From an uncultured Ignavibacteria bacterium (GTDB lineage: Bacteria; Bacteroidota; Ignavibacteria; SZUA-365), in NCBI GenBank assembly GCA_913061095.1, contig CAJXVM010000016.1, forward strand, positions 60,698-124,697: 64,000 nt of DNA, given 5' to 3'. A program made the translations under genes and the position numbers. The notes below the pieces were generated by a model. That model was not told the origin of the DNA. It saw only the letters and a program-made list of their open reading frames with translations, and ran no database searches. Below, in pieces: positions 16,291 to 24,773 of this stretch (position 1 is its first letter; the number at the start of each line of letters is the position of its first letter).

Positions 16291-17883
16291 ATGGAGAATT
16301 TGAGGATATCCGGAAGGGTGAGGGGGCTGCTGCTGCCGGTGGTGATCGTGCTGCTGGGGCTGGCGTATTATGTTCCGTGGATTCAGGATGCTCCGGGATT
16401 TGTCGGCGATGATTTCTACCTGATCGAGCAGTCCATCGATGAGCCATTGCCGTCGATCGCCGGGGCGGGGGAATCTCTGTACTTCAGTCCCTTCCGTCCA
16501 CTCTTCATGTTCTCGCTGCATGTGAATCATCTGCTCGCCGGATCCCATGCACCGGGGTATCTCTACGTCAACCTTCTGCTGTTCATCGCTGCTGGGCTGG
16601 TCTCTTCTGTTCTCATCCTGCGATTGCAGCGGGATTTTCCCGGACGGACATCCCCGATGACGGCGGCATTCGCAGTCGTATTGTTCCTCACGCATGCGGC
16701 ACTGTTCTATCATCCGCTTTGGATTGCCCAGCGCACTGAGACACTGATGCTGCTGTTCTGGCTGGGAGCGCTGTACGTGACCTGCCTGTACATCCGGCGT
16801 CCCGGTCCTGCGCTGTACGGTGCCGTCATCCTACTGTACCTGCTTTCGCTTCTTTCGAAAAGCACCGGACTGCATTTCCCCCTGATCTTCATCGGTCTTC
16901 ATCTGTTGTATCGCTTCGCCCGGTCCCCGGTGTCCGTCGGGTATCACGTCATCCTGCGGCGCTCACTGCCCTTGTTGCTGATCATGGCGGGATATCTGTT
17001 TCTGCGCACGGCGTTTGATCCTGCGGCGGAGCCGCTTCCGCTTGCCTGGCTGATGAAAAAACCGTTTTCCATCGTGGGGATGACCGTCGCCGCGGTGTAT
17101 CCTCCGCTTGCGGAGCTGCTGTACGCCGTTGCCGGGTATGATGTCGTCTTCGCTGTCATCGCAACCATTGTGCTGACGGCTGCCGTCATGATTCCGCTTC
17201 TGTGGTATTCCACCAAGCGCACCGCGCTGCTGATCATCGCGGGAATGTACCTTGCGACCTTTTTCCCGCGCATCATGGCGTGGTCCGATCCGCGCACGCT
17301 TTCCGTGCAGATCGTCTTCCTGATTGTGGCTGCTGCCGTCGTCCTCCTGCGGATGCGCCCACCGTGGCGCTACGCCATTTTCGGTCTGCTTCTCACATCA
17401 CATATCCTCGCAGGTACGAATGACATGAATGCATGGATTGCACGGGAGACGAAAACGGAGCTGCAGCGGTATGCCGAACGGCTTTATGCGGGAGAGCTGG
17501 ATGGTGTTACCGCCGTATTCAGCGAGGCGCACGCACAGAATCTGCTGCCATACCAGCTGTATTATTTCCGTTACGGGACCTTCGGTCTCGACAGCAACGC
17601 TCGCGGGGCAGGGTATGAATACTATTTGAAGCCATTCAGCAGGCGGACGATCCCGGAGGTGGCTTTCCTTGGCGCGCGCACGGTGCGGATGCGGATGACT
17701 GACGAGCGGATGGATCTGCATTACACAGAACCGTTGTATCCGGACAGCACGGTCGCCATGCTGCATCCCGAGCGCCTGTCGGAGCAGGGATCCGCCGCCG
17801 AAGTCACTCTCCGCGTCGCCACTCCCCGCGACCGCTGGGCCTACCTCGTCATCCTCCCCGACACGGTCATTGCTGTCAAATGA
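16291..17883 (+). CDS. Polytopic membrane protein, GT-C/PMT-like
   Basis: The 530-residue protein runs from the ATG at 16291. About ten hydrophobic segments are followed by a C-terminal periplasmic domain of about 130 residues. The first loop has APGFVGDDFYLIEQ and then FSPFRPLFMFSLHVNH, an acidic first loop as in dolichyl- or undecaprenyl-phosphate-sugar-dependent glycosyltransferases. No further motif fixes the family. It is bracketed by the two copies of the terminator-bearing inverted repeat (16150 and 17882), as if gene plus module were one duplicated or acquired unit. Confidence 0.6.
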   Translation: MENLRISGRVRGLLLPVVIVLLGLAYYVPWIQDAPGFVGDDFYLIEQSIDEPLPSIAGAGESLYFSPFRPLFMFSLHVNHLLAGSHAPGYLYVNLLLFIAAGLVSSVLILRLQRDFPGRTSPMTAAFAVVLFLTHAALFYHPLWIAQRTETLMLLFWLGALYVTCLYIRRPGPALYGAVILLYLLSLLSKSTGLHFPLIFIGLHLLYRFARSPVSVGYHVILRRSLPLLLIMAGYLFLRTAFDPAAEPLPLAWLMKKPFSIVGMTVAAVYPPLAELLYAVAGYDVVFAVIATIVLTAAVMIPLLWYSTKRTALLIIAGMYLATFFPRIMAWSDPRTLSVQIVFLIVAAAVVLLRMRPPWRYAIFGLLLTSHILAGTNDMNAWIARETKTELQRYAERLYAGELDGVTAVFSEAHAQNLLPYQLYYFRYGTFGLDSNARGAGYEYYLKPFSRRTIPEVAFLGARTVRMRMTDERMDLHYTEPLYPDSTVAMLHPERLSEQGSAAEVTLRVATPRDRWAYLVILPDTVIAVK

Positions 17884-18050
17884 ATGGGAACAGCGAAGGG
17901 TCGAAGAGAGCAAAGGATTTTTTCGAATGGAAAGACCCGGCAGATCCGCCGGGTTTTTCTTTTTACAATAATCTTCGTTTCCTTCGATAACTTTGTTGTT
18001 CACACTCCCTTCGTTTCCTTCGGCACTTCGTTGTTCCAATTCTTCGTATC
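17882..18050. repeat. Inverted-repeat module containing a terminator, copy 2
   Basis: AATGGGAACAGCGAAGGG at the left, CGTTTCCTTCGATAACTTTG and CACTTCGTTGTTCCAATTC at the right, with a terminator between. Layout and words match the module at 16150-16290. The right part also contains a second copy of TTCGTTTCCTTCGG. Confidence 0.75.
17935..17965 (+). terminator. Rho-independent terminator
   Basis: ACCCGGC / AGATCC / GCCGGGT, followed by TTTTCTTTTT, 52 bases after the stop at 17883. Confidence 0.85.
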
Positions 18051-18061
18051 TTGGATACCCG

Positions 18062-18664
18062 ATGCGCTATCAGCAGACTCCCATATCGCGGCTGTCGAAA
18101 GCGGCAAAGTACCTCGAGGCCGACGGCGGCTGGCATCCCTTCGCCGACGAGCCGGGCGTGTATTACCGCGTGCGCGGGAAAATCGTGCAGCGGGTGCGCC
18201 TTGAAGCGGGCGAGCGGGAGGATCTGCTGCGGCTTTATGACGACCTCGATCCGCTGCCTTCGCGCGCGATGCGGGAGGGATTCCGCGAGGAGCTGCGCTT
18301 CGCCACGGAGGACGACCACTACCTGCTGACCGGCATGCTCGTGCGCGCCTACGTGGGATGGGACCTCCTCGCCGCGGCCGCCGAACCGCTGGGTATCCGC
18401 CTCGTGTTCATGGGCGGGAATTCACTGCAGTGCGCCGTCGTGTTCCGCGAATGGACACCGGAGGAAATCATCCGCACACTCGTGCTCGCCCGCGCGTTCG
18501 CGAAAGTTGCCGCCCTGCTCGCCGCCGATGCCCGCGAAGGCGTGCCGCATATCCGTTCCGAGATCACCGGACTCCTCCGCTCCGCGTTCGAGATGGGGAT
18601 GGAGGAAGTCGGTCCCCTGAAACGTGCAAAACGGAAGCGCGGGACGCAGGAGTCGCTGTTTTAG
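18062..18664 (+). CDS. Conserved-looking hypothetical protein
   Basis: The 200-residue soluble protein starts at the ATG at 18062 (MRYQQTPISRLSKAAKYLEA). An extension upstream would only translate repeat DNA. It has no signal peptide or membrane segment. Features seen: ADGGWHPFADEPGVYYRVRG, an Arg/Glu-rich middle (LEAGEREDLLRLYDDLDP), FMGGNSLQCAVVFREWTPEE, and a basic end (KRAKRKRGTQESLF). The codon pattern matches the neighbours, so I take it as a real gene. I do not recognise the family. Confidence 0.65.
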   Translation: MRYQQTPISRLSKAAKYLEADGGWHPFADEPGVYYRVRGKIVQRVRLEAGEREDLLRLYDDLDPLPSRAMREGFREELRFATEDDHYLLTGMLVRAYVGWDLLAAAAEPLGIRLVFMGGNSLQCAVVFREWTPEEIIRTLVLARAFAKVAALLAADAREGVPHIRSEITGLLRSAFEMGMEEVGPLKRAKRKRGTQESLF

Positions 18665-18740
18665 CGATAGCGGATAGCGGATTGCAGATAGCGGATAGCA
18701 GATAGCGGATTGCAGATAGCAGATAGTGCGTTTGCGGATC
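18663..18740. repeat. GCGGATAGC / GCAGATAGC word repeat
   Basis: About eight tandem degenerate copies of a 9-10 base word (GCGGATAGC, GGATTGCAGATA, GCAGATAGC) directly after the stop of the preceding gene. Confidence 0.8.
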
Positions 18741-18750
18741 TGAATAAGTA

Positions 18751-18830
18751 AGTGCAAAGTGCAAAGGACAAAGTGCAAATCGTGATCAATACATCTTTGC
18801 ACTTTGCACTCTGCACTTTGCACTTGATTG
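18751..18830. repeat. GTGCAAA word repeats, inverted pair
   Basis: AGTGCAAAGTGCAAAGGACA on the left and CTTTGCACTTTGCACTCTGC on the right are inverted copies that can form a long imperfect stem. The same words recur at 23385-23455, 34245-34288 and 34400-34505. Confidence 0.85.
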
Positions 18831-18862
18831 ACAACCGCCAATAACCACGTTCAGCAGCGTAC

Positions 18863-19885
18863 ATGATGGATACACTGTATTTATCCACCGACCCCGCATC
18901 GCTGAAATCCAGCGTCTCCACGGCGGCGGAGCTGCTGCGGGCGGGGGAGCTGGTGGCGTTTCCGACGGAGACGGTGTACGGACTCGGCGCGAATGCCTTT
19001 GACGAGCAGGCGGTGCGGCAGGTGTATGCGGTGAAGGGACGTCCGGCGGATAATCCGATGATCGTGCACGTGCACAGCCAGCGCCAGGCGCGCGAGCTGA
19101 TGCAGGAGGTGCCGGATCTCTTCGGCGAGCTGGTCAATGAGTTCTGGCCGGGTCCGCTGACGCTGATCGTGCGGCACAACGCGGCCGTACCCGACGCGGT
19201 GACGGCCGGACTCGACACCGTGGCCCTGCGCATGCCCGATCTGAAAATCACCCGCAGCCTCTTGTGCGCGGCGGGCGTGCCCGTGGCCGCGCCCTCGGCG
19301 AACATATCCGGGAAGCTCAGTCCGACCGACGCGCAGTCCGTGTTCGCCGACCTGAAAGGAAAGATTGCAGCCGTGCTTGACGGGGGAGCGTGTCCGGTGG
19401 GAATCGAATCCACCGTCCTCGACCTGACCACGTCCGATCCCGTCATCCTGCGTCCCGGCACGGTCACCCGCGAAAACCTCGAGGATGTGATACAGTCCTG
19501 CGTGCAATTCGCCGCGCAGGAATCCGACCGTCCTCTCTCCCCGGGCATGAAATACCGTCATTACGCGCCCCGGGCGTCGTTGATCCTCGTCTCACCGGTG
19601 CACGGGGATATCGCATCCGTGCTGGCAGCGCAGATCCGGGAGCATGTTTCGGCGGGAAGGAAAGCCGGGCTGCTGGCCCCCGACTCTCTGCGCGGGATGG
19701 GGGAATCGGCATTCTTCTCATTGCGTCAAGGCACACCCGTGGATTACGCGCGCCTGCTCTACGCCGGACTCCGTTCGCTGGATTCAGAAGGAGTGGAGGT
19801 GATATTCTGTCCGGGCATCGAGGAAGAGGGGATCGGTGTGGCGGTGATGAACCGGCTGGGGAAGGCCGCGGAGAAGCAGATTTAG
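18863..19885 (+). CDS. Threonylcarbamoyl-AMP synthase, Sua5 type
   Basis: The 340-residue enzyme makes threonylcarbamoyl-AMP from Thr, bicarbonate and ATP for the t6A modification of ANN-decoding tRNAs. The N-terminal YrdC domain shows ELVAFPTETVYGLGANAFD (near residue 32), KGRPADNPMIVHV, WPGPLTLIV, LRMPD and AAPSANISGKLSPT. The presence of a second domain, joined by LSPGMKYRHYAP (near residue 225), makes it full-length Sua5 rather than the short TsaC form. The ATG at 18863 is immediately followed by Met-Asp. Confidence 0.92.
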   Translation: MMDTLYLSTDPASLKSSVSTAAELLRAGELVAFPTETVYGLGANAFDEQAVRQVYAVKGRPADNPMIVHVHSQRQARELMQEVPDLFGELVNEFWPGPLTLIVRHNAAVPDAVTAGLDTVALRMPDLKITRSLLCAAGVPVAAPSANISGKLSPTDAQSVFADLKGKIAAVLDGGACPVGIESTVLDLTTSDPVILRPGTVTRENLEDVIQSCVQFAAQESDRPLSPGMKYRHYAPRASLILVSPVHGDIASVLAAQIREHVSAGRKAGLLAPDSLRGMGESAFFSLRQGTPVDYARLLYAGLRSLDSEGVEVIFCPGIEEEGIGVAVMNRLGKAAEKQI

Positions 19886-19887
19886 AT

Positions 19888-20015
19888 GGATTACACAGAG
19901 AATCATATCGCAGATTTGCACAGAGTGCACGCAGATTTTCTCAGATTGCTTTTTTGAATTAGTCAATCTGTGCATGAATCTGCGCAAATCTGCGATATGA
20001 TTCTCTGCATAATCC
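19888..20015. repeat. Long inverted repeat of CAGATTTGC type, left of the GxxExxY gene
   Basis: Arms of 32 bases at 19888-19919 and 19984-20015 match at all but about two positions (GGATTACACAGAGAATCATA against the complement of TATGATTCTCTGCATAATCC, then TCGCAGATTTGC). Between them are more words of the same kind (GCACAGAGTGCACGCAGATT, CAATCTGTGCATGAATCTGC). The same words appear on the other side of the next gene. Confidence 0.9.
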
Positions 20016-20110
20016 GTCCCAATCTGAGGGCGGTCCCTTTAAAATGCATTGCCTCCTGATCACCCGTGTCATATGTTTGCATCATTCTATCTTCAGATGA
20101 GGGAGATCTG

Positions 20111-20494
20111 ATGAATATTGAAGAGTTGAATAAACTTTCATACGCTGCAATCGGATGTGCATATTCCGTTCATTCAAGTCTCGGGCCGGGTCTGCTGGAG
20201 TCGGTCTATGAGCATTGTCTCGCATATGAATTAACGAAATCCGGGAGAACCGTTCAAAGTCAGCTGGCGCTTCCGCTCACCTACAAATCGGTCAAACTGG
20301 ACATTGGGTACCGCCTGGATATTCTTGTCAACGATGAGCTCATCATAGAGGTCAAAGCCGTCGATGAAATATCCGATGTCCACAAAGCGCAGCTGCTGAC
20401 CTATTTACGGCTCACGGAAAGGCATCTCGGTCTTATTCTAAATTTCAATGTCGCAAACATGCAAAAGGGAATCCATCGCATCATCCGGCAATAA
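20111..20494 (+). CDS. GxxExxY family protein (PD-(D/E)XK nuclease-like)
   Basis: The 127-residue protein starts at the ATG at 20111, preceded by GGGAGATCTG. The name-giving motif is GLLESVY (G-x-x-E-x-x-Y, near residue 29). A nuclease-like core follows: GYRLDILVNDELIIEVKAV (near residues 64-82) supplies D and E-x-K of the PD-(D/E)XK fold. Base composition is lower in G+C than in the neighbours, and it is flanked on both sides by CAGATTTGC repeats (19888-20015 and 20540-20635), suggesting a laterally acquired unit. The family's biochemical role is, to my knowledge, not settled. Confidence 0.85.
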   Translation: MNIEELNKLSYAAIGCAYSVHSSLGPGLLESVYEHCLAYELTKSGRTVQSQLALPLTYKSVKLDIGYRLDILVNDELIIEVKAVDEISDVHKAQLLTYLRLTERHLGLILNFNVANMQKGIHRIIRQ

Positions 20495-20539
20495 CACCAG
20501 TGCCAGGCACCATCATTCATGGTCTATTTCGGAATGAAC

Positions 20540-20635
20540 TGCCTGAAAAAGCAATCTGTGCAAATCTGCGCATGAATCTGTGCAAATCTGCGATATAATT
20601 CTCCGTGTAATCTGCCATAATCTCTCAGATTCATT
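20540..20635. repeat. CAGATTTGC-type repeats, right of the GxxExxY gene
   Basis: GCAATCTGTGCAAATCTGCG, CATGAATCTGTGCAAATCTG, CGATATAATTCTCCGTGTAA and AATCTCTCAGATT occur in series. The words ATGAATCTGTGCAAATCTGC and CGATATAATTCTC closely match the right arm at 19970-20005, so the gene lies between two direct copies of this block. Confidence 0.85.
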
Positions 20636-20646
20636 ATTTTCAACCC

Positions 20647-21222
20647 ATGCAGAAATCCATCCGCTCCTTCCTCGCCCTCTACCCCTCCACCCCCGCCCGG
20701 GAATCCATGTCGGCGTTCATCTCCTGCATGAAATCCCGGAATCCCACCATCAAATGGGAAGATCCATCCAAAATTCACATCACCCTCAAATTCCTGGGGG
20801 ATATGCGACCGGAGGTGCTCGATGCGGTGGCGGCGGAGCTGGAGACATCCATCCCGAAGAACGGACCGATTGAGGGACTGATCGACCTCCCGGGTGCCTT
20901 CCCGAATTTCCGGCGGCCGCGGATCGTCTGGCTGGGATTTTCGGCGCCGCCGGGACCGGTGATGACGCTGCAGAAGCTGGCGGAGGAGGTCTGCACCCGG
21001 CACGGATTGCCGCCGGAGGAGAAGCGCTTTACGCCGCATTTCACCATCGGACGCGTGAAGCGGCGCAGCGATACGCGGGGTTTGGAAAATGCGATCGAAG
21101 CGTGTAGCTTTCATCCTGCACCGGTGCATTTTACCGCTGTTCGCATGATGGAAAGCACGCTCACCGAGCAGGGAGCGATTCATTCGGAACGAGCATATAT
21201 ATCATTGACACCCGGTGAATGA
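20647..21222 (+). CDS. thpR: RNA 2',3'-cyclic phosphodiesterase (2H family)
   Basis: The 191-residue protein has the two His-x-Thr motifs of the 2H phosphoesterases: KIHITLKFLGDM (near residue 43) and FTPHFTIGRVKR (near residue 130). Members open 2',3'-cyclic phosphate ends of RNA to 2'-phosphate. The N-terminus (KSIRSFLALYPSTPARESM) and length are typical of ThpR/LigT. It lies 37 bases before recA on the same strand, possibly co-transcribed. Confidence 0.9.
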   Translation: MQKSIRSFLALYPSTPARESMSAFISCMKSRNPTIKWEDPSKIHITLKFLGDMRPEVLDAVAAELETSIPKNGPIEGLIDLPGAFPNFRRPRIVWLGFSAPPGPVMTLQKLAEEVCTRHGLPPEEKRFTPHFTIGRVKRRSDTRGLENAIEACSFHPAPVHFTAVRMMESTLTEQGAIHSERAYISLTPGE

Positions 21223-21259
21223 CAGCGGGGACGTTTTTCACCAATGAAAGGACACAGCA

Positions 21260-22378
21260 ATGGCTGAAGAAAACGGCAAACAGAAAGCGCTCGATCTCGC
21301 GGTTCAGCAGATCGAGAAAAACTTTGGCAAGGGTTCGATCATGCGCTGGGGAGACGGCGTGATCGCGCAGGTCGAAACCATTCCCACCGGGTCGATTTCC
21401 CTCGACTTCGCGCTCGGTATCGGCGGCATCCCGCGGGGACGCATCGTCGAGATTTACGGACCGGAGTCGTCGGGAAAAACGACGGTCTGTCTGCATATCG
21501 TCGCCGAGGCGCAGAAGCGCAGCGGGATGGCGGCCTTCATCGACGCTGAGCACGCGCTGGATGTCGGCTACGCCCGCAAAATCGGCGTGGATGTCAACAA
21601 CCTCCTGGTCTCGCAGCCGGAGTACGGCGAGCAGGCGCTGGAGATCTGCGAAACGCTGGTGCGCTCGAACGCGGTCGATGTCATCGTGATCGATTCGGTG
21701 GCGGCGCTGGTGCCGCGTGCCGAGATCGAAGGCGAGATGGGCGATCCGACCATGGGGACGCAGGCCCGCCTGATGTCGCAGGCGCTGCGCAAGCTCACCG
21801 CCGCGATCAGCAAGAGCAAGACGACGGTGATTTTCACAAACCAGCTGCGCTCGAAAATCGGCATCATGTTCGGCAATCCCGAAACCACGACAGGCGGCAA
21901 CGCGCTGAAATTCTACAGCTCCGTGCGGCTGGATATTCGGCGCAAGGACGTGCTCAAGGACGCCGGCAACATCATCGGCAATCGCGTGCGCGTCAAGGTG
22001 GTGAAGAACAAGATGGCACCGCCGTTCAAGGAGACGGAATTCGACATCCTCTATAATGAAGGGATTTCGAAGATCGGCGATCTGCTGGATGTCGGCGTGG
22101 AGTGCGGCGTGCTGCAGAAGAGCGGATCCTGGTTCTCGTACGGCGACGAGCGCCTCGGACAGGGACGCGAGGGTGTGCGGAAATTCCTCAAGGAAACGCC
22201 TGATCTGCTGGAGAAGATCCAGAAGGATGTGCAGAAGGAGCTGGGCATCGGTCCGGCCGCGGCCGAAGCCGAACAGGAGAAGGCCGCAGCGGGGGATGCC
22301 GCCGCTGAGGCGGAGGCGAAGTCCGAGCCAGCCGACGCCGGTGACGACGGCGCATCCGGAAAGGGCAAAAAGAAATAA
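21260..22378 (+). CDS. recA: Recombinase A
   Basis: The 372-residue RecA filament protein drives strand exchange and SOS induction. Walker A is GPESSGKT (residues 67-74), Walker B ends in [12 protein letters not shown], loop L1 lies after [20 protein letters not shown], and [20 protein letters not shown] contains the L2-side conserved Asn/Gln. The C-terminal tail after residue 330 is rich in Ala/Glu/Asp and ends in Lys (GKGKKK). I see no clear LexA-like operator upstream; AATGAAAGGACACAGCA provides the ribosome site. The partner recX lies 2.4 kb downstream, separated by two lipoprotein genes. Confidence 0.98.
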   Translation: MAEENGKQKALDLAVQQIEKNFGKGSIMRWGDGVIAQVETIPTGSISLDFALGIGGIPRGRIVEIYGPESSGKTTVCLHIVAEAQKRSGMAAFIDAEHALDVGYARKIGVDVNNLLVSQPEYGEQALEICETLVRSNAVDVIVIDSVAALVPRAEIEGEMGDPTMGTQARLMSQALRKLTAAISKSKTTVIFTNQLRSKIGIMFGNPETTTGGNALKFYSSVRLDIRRKDVLKDAGNIIGNRVRVKVVKNKMAPPFKETEFDILYNEGISKIGDLLDVGVECGVLQKSGSWFSYGDERLGQGREGVRKFLKETPDLLEKIQKDVQKELGIGPAAAEAEQEKAAAGDAAAEAEAKSEPADAGDDGASGKGKKK

Positions 22379-22388
22379 CGGAGTACCC

Positions 22389-23315
22389 ATGGGCAGAATC
22401 GCCCGCTGCGTCGCGCGGTCCGCGGCGCTCCTTGTCCTGCTGCTGACTGCCGCGGGATGCGAGAACGAGTTTTCCCCCAAGGCGGAATTCCACCAGCAGA
22501 TCGTGGTGTTTTCCATCCTCGATCCGGCACAGGAGTATCAGTCCGTGCTGCTTTTTCGCAGCTATGACGCGCAGCTGGGCGTGGAGCTGCAGCCGCTGAC
22601 GCCGCGCGAGGTGCGCGAGGCGGAGGTGCGCGTGACCGGCGCGGGCGAGGTGTTCCTCTTCCGTGACACCGTGATTACCGCGGAGGGCGGCGGTGAACGT
22701 CATGCATGGATCAATCGTGATCTGCGTCCCCGCACCGAGCGGACCTACCGTCTCGAGGTACGCATCCCGGGCGAGGATCTCGTCACGGCCGAGACCACCA
22801 TGCCGTCTCGGATGTACGTGCGGGCGGAGCGCGTGATTCCCGACACGGGACGCGGACTGGTGCGTGTGCATCACGGTGTCAGTTCTTTCAGTGTTCCCCC
22901 CGAGGGATTTTACTACCGCGCCTGGGTGGAGACGTGGAAGCGGCTGCCGTCCGGCGACACGCTCAAGCCGCGGATCGAAGTTCCCCTCTACTACAACAGC
23001 GTCCAGGAGCAGTGGGTGTACACCAAGCCCTCGCGTGATGAGGAGGTGCTGTTCGCGCCCCGTATCATCGAGGAGCTCAAGGAGCAGAACGAATCTCCGA
23101 CTGATTCGATACTTGCGCGGCGTCTCTACCTGCACGGCTACTGTCTGGAGAATCAGTTCTACACGTATTACAAGATGGTGCGGGGTTTCGACGATCCGGT
23201 GTCCGTGCGGCTCGACCGGCCGGATATTTCGTTCATCGAGGGGGGACTCGGCGTATTCGGCGCGATGGCGCCGGATTCATCCTCGTCGAGTCTGTACAGT
23301 TACATCGGATTCTGA
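22389..23315 (+). CDS. Outer-membrane lipoprotein, DUF4249-like, paralogue 1
   Basis: The 308-residue protein starts at the ATG at 22389, ten bases after recA. Signal peptide with lipobox LLLTAAGC, then ENEFSPKAEFHQQIVVFSIL. The pattern of a short conserved strand after the lipid Cys, Ig-like beta segments (EVRVTGAGEVFLFRDT) and an ending FDDPVSVRLDRPDISFIEGG resembles DUF4249 lipoproteins, which usually accompany TonB receptors in Bacteroidota. About 40% identical by eye to the next gene, so this is a tandem duplication. The function is inferred only from the family. Confidence 0.75.
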   Translation: MGRIARCVARSAALLVLLLTAAGCENEFSPKAEFHQQIVVFSILDPAQEYQSVLLFRSYDAQLGVELQPLTPREVREAEVRVTGAGEVFLFRDTVITAEGGGERHAWINRDLRPRTERTYRLEVRIPGEDLVTAETTMPSRMYVRAERVIPDTGRGLVRVHHGVSSFSVPPEGFYYRAWVETWKRLPSGDTLKPRIEVPLYYNSVQEQWVYTKPSRDEEVLFAPRIIEELKEQNESPTDSILARRLYLHGYCLENQFYTYYKMVRGFDDPVSVRLDRPDISFIEGGLGVFGAMAPDSSSSSLYSYIGF

Positions 23316-23384
23316 TTCTGCGTATATTTTATGCTTGCGCTCCGAATTGCCTTGCCCCGTGGCAGGGCCTGGAGCGTAATTGCA

Positions 23385-23455
23385 TCGTGAAGTGCAAAGC
23401 GCAAAGTGCAAAGCGCAAAGTGCAATGTGCAAAGCGCAAAGTGCAAAGCGTGAAG
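23385..23455. repeat. GTGCAAA word repeats
   Basis: At least seven degenerate copies of AAGTGCAAAGCGCAAAG lie between the two lipoprotein genes. They read in frame into the second gene as [13 protein letters not shown], which I treat as non-native leader. Confidence 0.85.
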
Positions 23456-23494
23456 CCCATAGCTTTATGCCCAGAGCTCAAAACCGAGGATACA

Positions 23495-24382
23495 TTGCTG
23501 AGACGACTTTCCATTCCCATTGCACTTGCGGCCGTTCTGCTGATCGGCTGCGAGGATACATTTTCTCCGAAGGCGCCGTACCAGGAGCGCATTGTGGTAT
23601 TCAGCGTGCTGGATCCGAGCGCGCCCTACCAGGTCGTGCGCCTCGAGAGCACATATGACGCCGAACTGTCCTCTCCCGACGATCCTGTCGCCCAGCGCGA
23701 GATCACCGAGGCGGAGGTCGAGGTCACCGGAGATGACGATCGTTTTGTGTTCCGCGACACGCTGATCACGCTCGGGGACGGATCGCAGAAGAAAGTCTGG
23801 GTGAATTATGATCTCGAGCCGTCCGAAGGCACCGCGTACACGCTGAAGGTGAACGTGCCGGGTTTCAAGGAGATCACGGCACGGACGACCGTGCCGAGCC
23901 GCTCGTACGTGCGCCTGCAGACCATGCTCGGCGGTGTACGGATGGCGGCCGTCGAGAATACCGCGTATCCACCCAGCGCGTGGTATTTCCGCATGTGGAT
24001 CGTCGGGACGAAAATCGAAGGGGGACAGGAAGTCGAGGTGCGGCGCGAAGTGCCGGTGCGGTATGATGAGGAAGCGGGTCAGTGGCTGTACACGGATCCC
24101 TCGCGGCAGACATCCGTGGTGTTTTCCTCATTCAACATGGAGCGCACGTGGTCCGAACTGCGCAGCATCGACGGTGTGCCCGGCACGGAAGTCGTGGGTA
24201 CGGCATACTCGCTGGATGTCTACGTCTACAGTTACTACAAGCTCGTGCGCGGTTTCGACGATCCCGTCTCGGTGCGGCAGGACCGTCCCGACATCTCCAA
24301 CGTCCGCAACGGCGTCGGCATTTTCGGTGCGATCTATCCCGACTCCGCCCGTGCCCGCTACAGCTCGCTGATTAATCAATAG
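23495..24382 (+). CDS. Outer-membrane lipoprotein, DUF4249-like, paralogue 2
   Basis: This is the tandem paralogue of the preceding gene: CEDTFSPKAPYQERIVVFSV against CENEFSPKAEFHQQIVVFSI, and the same ending (RGFDDPVSVRQDRPDISNVR). I set the start at the TTG at 23495, giving LLRRLSIPIALAAVLLIGC as signal peptide; an ATG at 23387 exists but would translate GTGCAAA repeats into a 36-residue Lys-rich leader. If that ATG is used, the repeat has replaced the native start region. The TAG stop (24380-24382) abuts a hairpin. Confidence 0.72.
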   Translation: MLRRLSIPIALAAVLLIGCEDTFSPKAPYQERIVVFSVLDPSAPYQVVRLESTYDAELSSPDDPVAQREITEAEVEVTGDDDRFVFRDTLITLGDGSQKKVWVNYDLEPSEGTAYTLKVNVPGFKEITARTTVPSRSYVRLQTMLGGVRMAAVENTAYPPSAWYFRMWIVGTKIEGGQEVEVRREVPVRYDEEAGQWLYTDPSRQTSVVFSSFNMERTWSELRSIDGVPGTEVVGTAYSLDVYVYSYYKLVRGFDDPVSVRQDRPDISNVRNGVGIFGAIYPDSARARYSSLINQ

Positions 24383-24515
24383 CTACACCCGTAAAGGTGT
24401 AGAGACCCCGTAAGGGTGTGGACTGGGGTATCGCCCACGCCGGGTCCCCACGCTCACGCGTGGGGTTACGGCACAGCGTTCACGGTCGGCGTTTACCACA
24501 CGCGTAAGCGTGTGG
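24383..24515 (+). repeat. Family A hairpins after the lipoprotein gene
   Basis: 24383-24402 is a divergent copy (CTACACC/CGTAAA/GGTGTAG) starting at the base after the TAG stop, so the stop supplies the NTAR motif. 24446-24465 is CCCCACGC/TCAC/GCGTGGGG followed by TTACGGC. 24496-24515 is CCACACGC/GTAA/GCGTGTGG. Confidence 0.85.
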
Positions 24516-24557
24516 TCGCACGCGTCAGCATCCCACGAACCCGAGCCCGCATCGACC

Positions 24558-24773
24558 ATGATCATCACCAAACTCAAACGCCAGAAGTAACCCCATGCGT
24601 GAGCATGGGGAAGGCACGCGCACACGACCATGATCATCACCAAACTTGAACGCCAGAAGTAACCCCATGCGTCAGCATGGGGAACGCACGCGCATACGAC
24701 CATGATCATCACCAAACTCGAACGCCAGAAGTAACCCCATGCGTGAGCATGGGGAACGCACGCGCATACGACC
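24558..24773 (+). repeat. 72-bp tandem repeat made of the recX 5' end plus a hairpin
   Basis: ATG positions 24558, 24630, 24702 and 24774 are exactly 72 bases apart. The last is the recX start. Each of the first three units holds the first ten codons of recX (MIITKLxRQK), a TAA stop, a hairpin CCCCATGC/GTGA or GTCA/GCATGGGG (24591, 24663, 24735), and a spacer AACGCACGCGCATACGACC (or a close variant). The preceding base and stop give GTAA, the NTAR motif of the hairpin family. The units are in frame with recX, but each ends in TAA, so they can only encode decapeptides. Confidence 0.95.
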
